Notes under the pieces: model-generated
Database searches by the model: none
What the model was told of the DNA's origin: nothing
What the model saw: only the letters and a program-made list of their open reading frames with translations
Assembly (NCBI GenBank): GCA_030770425.1
Contig: JASJFT010000461.1
Location: 1 to 12,117, forward strand
Direction of reading: 5' to 3'
DNA from: Darksidea phi
Lineage: Eukaryota > Ascomycota > Dothideomycetes > Pleosporales > Lentitheciaceae
DNA: 12,117 bases
Part shown: in pieces, positions 1 to 8,880 of the stretch
Numbering within the stretch: position 1 is the first letter of the stretch
Layout: every line of letters starts with the position of its first letter
Position numbers and translations under genes: made by a program

Positions 1-93
1 ATTTTCTAATTATATTATTACTATCTTAGATCTAAGGATTTTAATATATATATATATTAAAATTATCTCTATCTATATCTTATATTAGATTTT

Positions 94-3000
94 ATAAAAA
101 GGTAGTTTTAGATCTATAGAACTACGTAAAAGACTTATTACGTAAACTAGATCTAGGATCTAGTACGTAGAAGAGGTAAAGGCTATAAAATATATAATTA
201 TAATAAAGTAGTAGAATATAGTATAGTTTATATACTAACTATATTAAGATTAATTCGAAACCTTATTATTAATACTTTAGAAGCCCTTTTTATCTTACCT
301 CTAGCTATATCTTCTTATAATAGTCCTAAAAAGATAGGCGGGAGATTAAGGAAGTATACTAATACTACTATTATAGTAGACGCGAAGAAGATTAATAATC
401 GATAATAATATTAGTAGGCGCGCTAGTTCTAATAGTTAACTAACTTTATTATATATAAACCCCTACTTCTTATAAATATACTAACTAAAACCTCTCTAGA
501 ACTTAATCTTTAAATAAGTACTAATATTCCTATTCCTTAAGATAATAATAGTTAATAGAATAATAAGCTATCTAACCTAAAAGCGAGTCTTCTACTACTA
601 ATTTCTTCTCCTCTACTAGCTAACGAATAGACGAAGATAGCTAGATAGATAGTATAGATCTAGGTAGACGAGCTAGTATCTACTACTAAGTAAGACGAAT
701 ACGAAGACGTAATTTTATAATAACTAGGCGAAATAGATATAGAAGATACGGGAATTTTAAGTATAATCTAGTAAGAAGATATTAAGAGGAATATAAGTAT
801 ATACGAGCTATTAGGCTTAATAAATAAAAAAGAAATAATATAGAATAAATCTATTATAGGAGAAGTAGTAGATATTACTAGTATATACGATATATATACT
901 TTAGTAGAAGCTAAAGGGTAATTACTAGTATCTAGTTAGTCTAGTCTCTCTTCTTTATTACGTTAGAGTTAGGAAAGTAGTAGATATAGTACTAGATTCC
1001 TAATCTAAAGTAATACCCTACTATCTTAGATTTAGTATCTACTAGAAAGTATATTAATTTATATAGACTTCGTACTAAGATCTCTAAGTATTACCTCCTT
1101 TTTAAGTTTAACTATATTTATAAGATAAGTATCTACTACTTTATTAAAACTATTAAAGTAGATAACTAGTAGACTCGTAAAGTAGCTTTAATATTTCTAA
1201 GACTATACCTATAAATAGTATAGTAAGATAGACTAACTATATTAAGAGTATTATTAATACTCTAATATATATTCTATATACTTTTCTCTTAGTTAAATTA
1301 CTACGCTTCTTCGCGGGGACTACTATAGAGGAATACTACTCCTAAATATTCTTAGTAATTCTAAGTTAATAGAATTAGTAGATCTACGTAGCGTTAACTA
1401 TTAGGGTATCTTTAAAGATATAAGTATAGTAACTTTTTCTAAGAATATTAGAACCTATAACGAGAGCCTACTTAAGAGTCTATACTTAGTATAGTATTAC
1501 TCTTATAGTAATAAGAGTTATACTATTAAAACTACGTTTAATATTAATAGTATCTACTACTTCTCTTTTAGCCTAGGTATTACTTACTAAAGAATTAATT
1601 AGTTTCTTAAATCTTACCTATTTCTAAATATTAATAGCGATATATATTTTAGCTTAAAAGTACCTACCTATAATTATTATAGAAATCTAGTAGAAAAGTA
1701 TATTTCGTTATATAAAATCCTATATTACTACTTTAGCTCTCTTATTAGTATAAAATTACTTTTTTTATATATCTTCTTTCCTATACTTTATATAAATAGT
1801 ATATATAAGTATACTATATACCTTAGTTATAAAGACTAGGAGCTCTAGTATAACGTAGTCCTAAGCCCTATTATTTAGAAGATAATTAAATACTTAAATC
1901 TCTTATAGTATTATCCTACTTTTATATATATTACCGAGCTAGACTTAACTATATTAGTTATAGAAGACCTTTTATAGAAGGTATCTATAAGAAAGTAACT
2001 TCTATAATATATACTCTAGTATTAGTATCTCGACCTACTCTAGAGCTATATTCTAAAAAGTATTATAGATAACCCTAGCTTTAGTTAATTTAAGGACGCG
2101 ACCCTTTTTATAAATATAAAGAATACTAAGCTAGAATATATAAATACCGGTTTAACGTTAGTATATAGACGCTAGAAAGTATTTTAGTCCTAAGTAGTTA
2201 ATCTATAGTTCTATAGTAAGTATCGTATCTTTATCGACCTTAATAAGTAGGTTACTTCGAAGAATAGTACTCTACTATATAACTATATCCTAGATACCTA
2301 CGAGGTTAAGGTATTTTTATAATAGAGGTATTACCTTAAAATATATATATAAACCTATAACGTCCTCTACGTTAATAGTAGCTAAGTTAAGAATAGTATT
2401 AGATGTACTACGTATATTTAGGCCGGTATATAAGATATAATAGACTAAATACTATTTATAATACTAAATAAGAAGGAGAGTATAAATAGCTTAATCTACT
2501 CCTAGTTTTATAATTTAATTAAGACATCGTTTAATACGTCTAAGATATATATCTTTAATAATAAATTACTCGAAAATCTTATACTAGACCCTAGATATAT
2601 TTAGTCGCTCTAGTAGAAAGATAGTAGTATTTTATTTTCTAAGATAGTCTACGAGTTCGCGTACCTTTATAGTAAGAAGTAAGCGTATACTAATTTAGTC
2701 GATAACTACTAAAAATTATATAGAATTAGGAAGAAATACTATATCTCTTTCGTAATAATAGAGGAAATATATAAGTAATAGTACTAATAGAACCTATATA
2801 ATAACTTAATTAATAATATTAACTCTTTACTTCTATATTATATTATTCTAACGTAGAAGCTCCTTAGCTTTCTCTACGTCTAGATTAATAAATACTATTT
2901 ACTTTTTAAGTATATACTTATATATATAGTAAGAATATATTTATTATCTAAGACTATAGTTATAGTAATAGTACTATAAGTATTTTAATTCTACTACGAA

Positions 3001-4518
3001 AGTAATCTACTTAAGTAGGAATTATTACTATATAAGAATTACTAGAAGATAACCTATAGGTATAAGATTATAGTTAAGAAGAGTCTTAGAATACGAGAGA
3101 CTATAGACTAATATAGTATTAACTAGTTTCTACCTAAGTTTAACTAGATAACGTAGTATTTAGTACTACTATATAGAGATAATATACTAGTTAGAAACTT
3201 ACTAATATATAAGAAGTATAAGTAGTAGTAGTAGACTATTAAGGACCTCTAGGATATCTATATCTACTTTAATTAAATAGAGGTCTAGTATAATTAGTAT
3301 AATATTAGCTATAGTCTAAGATTATTAGATAAGTAGCTTAAGTATATATACGCCCTTAATCTAGAGTAGTTTAATTTAAATATTTAGAAGGTAGTACTAA
3401 AAGCTAATTAACGTAGTATAAAGCTTATACTCGAGGTAAACTAATAGAACTATATAGTAGAATACTACTACTAAGATATAAAGAAGATATTTCTAGTAAA
3501 TAGATATATTAGTCCGCCCTACTTCGTTATAGAGAATAAGATACGGTTTAAGAGAATAGTAGACTTACTCTACTTTCTCTTTCTCTAGGATAAAGAAGAG
3601 TATCTAGACTAGAGGAATAAGTTATATTACGTAGTTTTATAAAAGAGTTATAAACTAATTAGATAATAGCTTAGCTTCTAAAGAGTAGACTAGTAGCTTA
3701 ACGAATTCCTATATCTTATCTATTTAATATACTAAATTCTACTCTATTCTTCTAATACTATATTAATTACGGCGACTAAGATAAGTCGTATATAAGATCT
3801 AAAATAGAGAATAATATAGTTTTCGACTATATATATCTACCTAGATAAGATAGAGCTTCTATTTTAGTTAATATCTTATATCCTCTACTAGGTCCTCTAG
3901 TAGGCGTAGTAGTAAATAGTAAGAGAGAGTAGTCGCGGAGAATAACTACTATAGAATACGTCTTAGCTTATATCTATATATAGGAAGTAGGGTATACTTA
4001 TCTATAGTATTAATAAGGGAAAAGAGTACTAGATTATAGGAAGGAAAAGTATTAGGTCTAAGAATTTCTAGCTAGTATAAGAGTAGAGGCGACTACTAAA
4101 ACTAAAAATACTTAATTAGATCTAAAATAAGAGTCTTAATAAGTTAAACGAGTTAATAGTAGAGTTTATATATAACTAAAGTAAAGAGGATATAAATAAT
4201 AGTAATAAAAAGATAATAAGGAATAATTATAGTAAGAAGGTTAATAGGAATAGATATACTCCTTTAAGAAGAAGTATAAGGAAAATATTTATAAATAATA
4301 ATTATAGAGATAAGATTAGTAGAAATAGGTATACTCCTCTAAGAAGGAGTATAAGAGAAGTATTTATAGATAGAGTAGAAGCTAATAAAGATTAAAATAA
4401 TAGATATAATAAGTCTATAAGTAGACCTATAACGGGTAGTAGTAATAGTCTTTTTATACCGTCTACTAGGGAGTAGTAAGAATACTAAAAGGAAGGTACT
4501 TATAAGTTTTATAAATAA
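94..4518 (+). pseudogene. Long RIP-destroyed gene relic A, basic N-terminus and Arg-rich repeated C-terminus, family not recognised
   Basis: I do not recognise the family. The frame beginning at position 1 (codons at 1, 4, 7...) gives protein-like text if TAG/TAA are read as former Gln or Trp. Evidence for phase: a stop-free run of about 76 codons at 175-402, another stretch around 1291-1400, and two in-frame 75-nt repeats at 4225-4374. The start is a guess: ATA at 94 (former ATG?) opens the frame shortly before the basic run RRRGK. Codons 325-357 read PKK-x-GGRLRK, resembling an AT-hook and followed by a basic segment rich in N, R and former Q. Next come a Ser/Pro/Gln-rich linker (about 480-1040) and a long region rich in aromatic and charged residues (about 1290-4150). 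The C-terminus is Arg-rich and ends near 4518. From about 1023 to 1157 a different frame (+2) is stop-free for 45 codons, suggesting an intron or indel. Length would be about 1,470 codons. It could be a subtelomeric repeat protein or part of a large transposable element. Not translatable now. Confidence 0.55.
4225..4374 (+). repeat. Two tandem 75-nt units (25 codons) inside relic A
   Basis: Unit 1 at 4225-4299 and unit 2 at 4300-4374 align at an offset of exactly 75 nt. Both begin AATTATAG and share an ATAC-TCCT core. In relic A's frame each encodes an Arg-rich block with the core RNRYTPLRRSMR. The multiple-of-three length and the in-frame position are the best evidence that this end of relic A was protein-coding on the plus strand. 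Many of the differences between units are transitions. Confidence 0.85.
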
Positions 4519-4554
4519 GTATAGAATAAGATAAAAAGAAGGGAGAGAGGGGGC

Positions 4555-4584
4555 TTAGAAAAGAGTATATCTACTCTTTTCTAA
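4555..4584. repeat. Perfect 13-bp palindrome downstream of relic A
   Basis: TTAGAAAAGAGTA at 4555-4567 and its exact reverse complement at 4572-4584 surround a 4-base loop. A purine-rich run with five G (about 4540-4553) lies on the left and a pyrimidine-rich run (4586-4602) on the right, so the imperfect palindrome extends to about 30 bp per arm. It starts 37 bp after the likely end of relic A. The same motif recurs at 6483, 8733 and 11799. Confidence 0.9.
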
Positions 4585-4596
4585 ATACTCTACTCT

Positions 4597-4746
4597 CCTC
4601 TTCTAGTAGGCCGCCGTATAGAATATATAGTAATAAGAAGTAAATATACTTATTTAATTAAAACTATAGTTTATTCTAATTTACGTAATACTATCTTTTA
4701 TTATTAATAAAAGTAATACTTTAACTAATTTAGACTAAAGATATAC
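4597..4746. repeat. 150-bp direct repeat, copy 1
   Basis: This begins CCTCTTCTAGTAGGC and ends ACTAAAGATATAC. It aligns without gaps to 5524-5673, 927 bp away, with a long near-identical centre (TTATTTAATTAAAACTATAG). Most differences are C/T or A/G, as expected from independent RIP, plus a few transversions. Together the copies bracket the minus-strand relic B, like short LTRs of a small element, but no TG...CA ends can be judged after RIP. Confidence 0.88.
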
Positions 4747-4749
4747 CTA

Positions 4750-5460
4750 AGACTACTAAAGAATCTAGAATCTTAATAAATAGTACTTCTAGTTCCGTAG
4801 TAAAAGCTTAATAAATAACTATCTTACTATATCCTAGTAGTCTATAAAGGAGAATTCCGCGTAGAATAGAAATCTTATAATTAATATAGACCTTAAGTTA
4901 TAAAAGTAGTATAATAAGGTAGTCCTTAAGCTAACGTATAATATTATCGATACCTTCGATATTATCTAAGCTTATATAGCTAGATAGATTAGTATTAATC
5001 TTTTACTTTATAGCCTCTAACCTCTTCTATCTCTTACTCTCCCTATTAGTCCCCCTAATATCCTCTCTCTTCTTACTCTTCTTCCTATTTATAACTAGTA
5101 TAGTAGCCCTTAAGTTCCCCTATCTACTAATAATTTACCTATTTATAAAGTTTATACTTCTCTTCTCTTTTCTCCCTCTATTCTCTCTATTTTTAAAATT
5201 TCTTTTAAGCTTAATTATTTCGTCTTCGCTACTCTTATCTTCTTAAATAACTAAGAGAACTCTTTTAATTAAGTCTTCTAATTACTTCTTAAGTCGTCTC
5301 TTTAAGGAGGAATTAAAGTTTTTAATAAAGTTATAGATTTAATAAGGTTTAAGCTTAAGTAGTAATTTATTAAAGGTATCTATATATTTATAGACGATTT
5401 AGTAGACGTCCTTATTTAAATCCTACTAGAGGAATAGCCGTCCGTAGGACGTACTTATAG
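4750..5460 (-). pseudogene. Possible minus-strand Lys/Glu-rich relic B between the direct repeats
   Basis: The plus strand is pyrimidine-rich from about 4980 to 5300, so the minus strand is purine-rich, as in a coding strand for a charged protein. One minus frame reads as a Lys/Glu/Arg-rich helical segment (e.g. SLKEILKMERMEGEKRR near 5200-5160). A neighbouring minus frame reads Y-K-L-Y-K-Q-V at 5154-5134, where each Y may be a former Cys. I cannot choose between the frames, so the evidence is only strand asymmetry and charged text. Its position between 150-bp direct repeats fits an internal region of a small retroelement (gag-like), but no reverse transcriptase, integrase or clear zinc knuckle is seen. 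It could also be non-coding. Confidence 0.3.
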
Positions 5461-5523
5461 GACTAGATATTAAATAGTTAGTAGAAAAGAGTAGTACTAA
5501 ATATATAGGGTCTAGAATATCTT

Positions 5524-5673
5524 CCTCTTCTAATAGGCTACCGTACGGAATATATAGTACTAAGGAGTAGATACTCTTATTTAATTAAAACTATAGTTTA
5601 TTCCGATTTATATAATACTATCTTTTATTATTAATAAAAATAATACTCTAGTTAATTTAGACTAAAAATATAC
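5524..5673. repeat. 150-bp direct repeat, copy 2
   Basis: Same length and orientation as 4597-4746, beginning CCTCTTCTAATAGGC and ending ACTAAAAATATAC. It retains CCGTACGG where copy 1 has CCGTATAG, showing that the two copies mutated independently. Just upstream, at 5483-5494, lies AGAAAAGAGTAG, a half-copy of the palindrome motif that also precedes copy 1. The repeated unit may therefore include that motif. Confidence 0.88.
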
Positions 5674-5870
5674 TAGTCCTTTAAAAGATAGACGAAATAA
5701 AAGTAAGTATATAATATTTAATTTACTCTACCTATTTCTAGTATAACTTATAATTACGGGTAAGAGAAGAAGAAATATTACTAACTAATATAATATAAGG
5801 ATTTAGAATTAAAAAGGAACCCTATAATATAATAATCTTATACTAAGTAGACGGAGTACTAGAGGGTAGA
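5674..5870. other. AT-rich interval without a supportable gene
   Basis: I see no frame with convincing coding text and no RNA gene here. The stretch is RIP-mutated like its surroundings. Confidence 0.5.
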
Positions 5871-6281
5871 AGGAAAAGGAGTTAGAAAAAAGTAGATTAA
5901 GGACGTATAGACTATATCTATAGCTATTATTAAGACTATACTAATAGCTATTACTAAGACCCCTAGACGGAGTATTTATAGTAATAGATAAAATAACTTA
6001 AATAATAATTTTTAGACCTCTTTACTATACTATCTACTCTACTAGCCCTATCTTAAGATATACTACTCTATAGCTATTATAAATATAATTTAAATATATT
6101 TAAATATACTAAAACGACTAGATAATAAGTATTTAGTAAGAGAGTAAAGGCTTAAAATCCCTATATATAATATCCGAAAATAGTAGCTTACTAACTTTAT
6201 CTATAGCGCTAATTTAACCTAACTTATAGCTAAAGCTAAATATAAACCTAAAATCTACTCTTTTCTAAAACCCCTCTTCTT
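5871..6281. mobile_element. Candidate foldback/MITE-like element, about 410 bp, with terminal inverted repeats
   Basis: The left end at 5871-5898 contains GGAGTTAGAAAAAAGTAGATT. The right end at 6252-6281 is its near reverse complement (AATCTACTCTTTTCTAAAACCCC). The arms are about 28 bp and match the palindrome family seen downstream of the gene relics. The interior holds no convincing protein frame but has a short internal repetition (ATAGCTATTA-TTAAGAC and ATAGCTATTA-CTAAGAC, 5931-5961). Target-site duplications cannot be judged because RIP has altered the flanks. Alternatively, two unrelated copies of the motif lie in opposite orientation by chance. Confidence 0.5.
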
Positions 6282-6410
6282 TATCTACTCCCCTTAGGGT
6301 AGTTTAGACTTTTAGAGACTAAATTAAAAACTTAAATAGGATTTTTTATTATAAATTAAAAATTAATCTATAAAAGGTATATACGGATTATATATTAGAT
6401 TAATATATAA

Positions 6411-6437
6411 GTCTACCTATTTTTATAATAGGTAGAC
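6411..6437. repeat. Perfect 10-bp inverted repeat
   Basis: GTCTACCTAT at 6411-6420 and ATAGGTAGAC at 6428-6437 enclose a 7-base loop. It is unrelated in sequence to the TTTAGAAAAGAG palindromes. Its function is unknown. It would form a stable cruciform or RNA hairpin. Confidence 0.8.
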
Positions 6438-6482
6438 GAATTCGATAACTTCTACTTTAAAATACCTTACTATAGAAGAGGG

Positions 6483-6515
6483 GTTTAGAAAAAAGTAGAC
6501 CTATTCTTTTTTAAT
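6483..6515. repeat. Imperfect palindrome of the dispersed family, upstream of relic D
   Basis: GTTTAGAAAAAAGTAGA (6483-6499), preceded by GAGGGG, faces a near-complementary arm ending TTCTTTTTTAATC (to about 6515). A C/T-rich run follows. The architecture matches the palindromes at 4555, 8733 and 11799, with more mismatches. Confidence 0.7.
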
Positions 6516-6717
6516 CTTCTCTCCTATTTCTTTACTTACTTATCCCCCCTTATTAGAGTTTAACTCTTTTTTAATCCTCCTCTTCTTTAGCTATACTAGT
6601 TTTAGACCCTATTATAAAATATACTCTTTCTTAAACTTATATACTAATCGTTCTAAGTTAATTATAGTCTCTATAACGGATTACTATTATATATTAGACT
6701 ACTAGTCTCCTTTTTTT

Positions 6718-8628
6718 ATAGCTATACCTCTACCTTTCTTATTCTCTCCTATTAACGACTTAATAGATTACGGAACGACTAGTTTAGGTATAGATACTAA
6801 GATAGATCCTTTAACTACTAAGGTCGTAATATTAGATAATATTAGGCTAATTTAGATTAAGCTCCCTCCTAATAATAATAAATAGGAGGATAAAGATTAT
6901 ACTACTTTAAATAAATCTAATCTCCTAAGTATAAAGGACTAAACTCTCCTATATATAGAAGTCTTAACTCGAAATTCTCTCCTAGATAAGATAGTTACTA
7001 AAGATAACTAATAAATATTTAATAAACTTACGTCGTATTTTAATATCTTCCTAGTTATCTTAAAGTATATACTTAGTTATTATAAGGAACTTAAGCGATA
7101 CTATAATATCTTCTCTCGGGCGCGAGTTATACTAAACTATAAGAAGAATAATATAAATAATAATAGCTTAGGGTTATAACTATAGCTATAAATAATTACT
7201 AAAGCTATTAAATTTAATTACTAAGCTAATAACCTCTAGTATCGTATAAGTCTAATAAAAGTTAGTTATTAAGAATATAATCGTATCTAACTCTATATCT
7301 AGTTATATTTTAATTTATATATACTTCTCTTTACGTAGAAGTTAGCTCTATTCTATAATAATAGAATTAATCCTAACTTATTCTTAGACTACGTTAATAC
7401 TATAATAAAATAGAATAATAAGTAGCTAATAGCCCGATTAAAAGAGGGTAATAAGTTATAATATATAAAAGTAAATAACTACTAACTAATTAAAGCCCCT
7501 AATATTAAGTAGATTGTAAAAGATATAAGATAATTATAGAAGATAGACTAGACTAGAGAGACTATAATATAAAGTAGGATTAAGTTAAAAGAGAGTAAGA
7601 GTATAACTAGTAACGAGGTTCCTATTACTAATCTAGAAGACTTAGAAGCTATTCTTCCTATTACTAAGAAGGAAAAGGGAATAAAGTTAGAACTTCTAAC
7701 TACTAAAGTAATAGACTAGATTAAGGGTATTACTCTAAGCTAGATTAACTAGATAGTAGAAATTAATATATATCCTATTTAAGCTTAAAAGTAGAAGATC
7801 TCTCTTAAGTATAAATATCTACTATTAGTCTATATTATAGACCTATATAATTCTAAAGCTACTTAGTTCGAGAATAGTATTATATATAGATCTTAATACG
7901 TATAAAACGTTCTAAACTTCGAAGTAACTAATTAATATAATAGTAGTACCGACGGTATCTTATTTAATCTTAGTTATTAGAAAGAGTAATAAGCTAAAGC
8001 TAAAGAAGTTACCCTATTAGCTAATCTTACTACTAATCCTACTATATTATCTATAAACCTAGTAAACTATTCTATAATATAGGGCTTAGCGCCTAGAGAT
8101 ATTATACTAGTTAAGTATAAAGTTACTATAAATAAGTAGGTTATTAATTAGGTAAAAGTCTAATTATAGAAGTAAAGTAGAAGGTCCTTAAAAAAGGTAT
8201 AAATTAAAAGGTTTTAAGATATAGTAACTTTAGTATTAACTATAGATTTAGAGAAAATCTTAGACTATACTATAACGCCTAAAGATAAATAGAATCTACT
8301 TTAATCTATTTTAGCTAGTAAGAAATATAAAGGTACGAGCTTATTTCTACTTAATAATACTAATATAGAGGGTCCTAGCGATAACCCGTAATTTATCGAT
8401 TCTAACTAGGAGAACTTTTAAAAGGTAGAGAAAAAAGTAAATATATTATTAAATAACCCTATATACTAGCTCGTAAACTACTAATTATCGCTAGACTAGC
8501 TTAAGGTAAAGTAAAGGATCGACCCTTACCTACTAGGATAAGAAGACGACCTATTATTATAGTAGTAAACTACTAGTATAGCTAAGCTATATAAGTATCG
8601 AAAGCTATTTAAGAAGAATAAGAAGTAA
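6718..8628 (+). pseudogene. RIP-destroyed gene relic D, about 640 codons, family not recognised
   Basis: The frame in register with position 1 reads as continuous protein-like text from about 6718 (ATA-GCT-ATA, a possible former MAM start) to TAA at 8626-8628. The best stop-free run covers 7573-7722 (50 codons). The C-terminal part is the most convincing: an acidic/aromatic block (near 8362-8550, e.g. NIEGPSDNPQFID and RIDPYLLGQEDD after reading TAA as Gln) followed by a basic tail, KYRKLFKKNKK, directly before the stop. About 105 bp downstream lies the palindrome at 8733. No catalytic motif, zinc finger or membrane segment is apparent, and no family is assigned. The start is uncertain because RIP has removed every ATG here, and ATA codons further in (for example near 6790) would also serve. 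Introns were not resolved. Same strand and register as relics A and E. Confidence 0.55.
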
Positions 8629-8732
8629 TTATAAGGGGGGCTTTTATATAATTAGATTAGTATTAGTAAAATAAATACTATACTAACTACCTATATAGTC
8701 GTAAGTACCTTCTACCTAGATAGAGGGGGGGA
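8629..8732. other. Short spacer after relic D with two G-runs
   Basis: A run of six G at 8635-8640 follows the stop of relic D within a few bases. A second run of seven G at 8725-8731 borders the palindrome. Nothing else is recognisable. Confidence 0.5.
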
Positions 8733-8777
8733 CCTTAAGAAAGAGTAGATTTTTAAATAATCTACTCTTTTCTAAGG
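8733..8777. repeat. 19-bp near-perfect palindrome downstream of relic D
   Basis: CCTTAAGAAAGAGTAGATT (8733-8751) pairs with AATCTACTCTTTTCTAAGG (8759-8777), 17 of 19 positions, across a 7-base AT loop. G7 precedes it and CCCTCTCTCTCTTTT follows. Same motif and layout as at 4555 and 11799. Confidence 0.88.
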
Positions 8778-8880
8778 CCCTCTCTCTCTTTTCTCTCTTA
8801 CTTCCTAATTTTCTATTCTTTTCTAGCTTCTTCTCTTTTTCTATTAGCTTATAGTTTAGTATACTAATATATACTAGTAC

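Larger units (their letters stand above)
6282..6717. other. Gene-free interval with hairpins, upstream of relic D
   Basis: Apart from the two inverted repeats listed separately (6411-6437 and 6483-6515), I see only AT-rich RIP-mutated sequence, followed by a C/T-rich stretch at about 6515-6600. It may hold the former promoter and 5' leader of the downstream relic, but no specific element is recognisable. Confidence 0.5.

Noticed and set aside
2403..2470. ATG at 2403 as a start codon of a small gene
   Set aside because: The following codons reach TAG/TAA within a few positions in that frame. The ATG is one of four isolated surviving sites, probably a late mutation.
3181..3240. Short TAG-TAG-TAG runs as a microsatellite
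   Set aside because: These are short trinucleotide runs (about four units) that RIP would produce from CAG/TGG codons. They are not a notable satellite.
4540..4560. Polypurine tract and 3' LTR start of an LTR retrotransposon
   Set aside because: The same purine run is mirrored by a pyrimidine run after the hairpin at every copy. No reverse transcriptase or integrase motif was recognised nearby.
4555..4584. Bacterial-style rho-independent terminator
   Set aside because: The window is eukaryotic and the palindromes are flanked by purine and pyrimidine runs on both sides, not by a T-tract after a GC stem.
5439..5451. Short inverted repeat CGTCC-GTA-GGACG
   Set aside because: Arms of five bases are expected by chance, with no supporting context.
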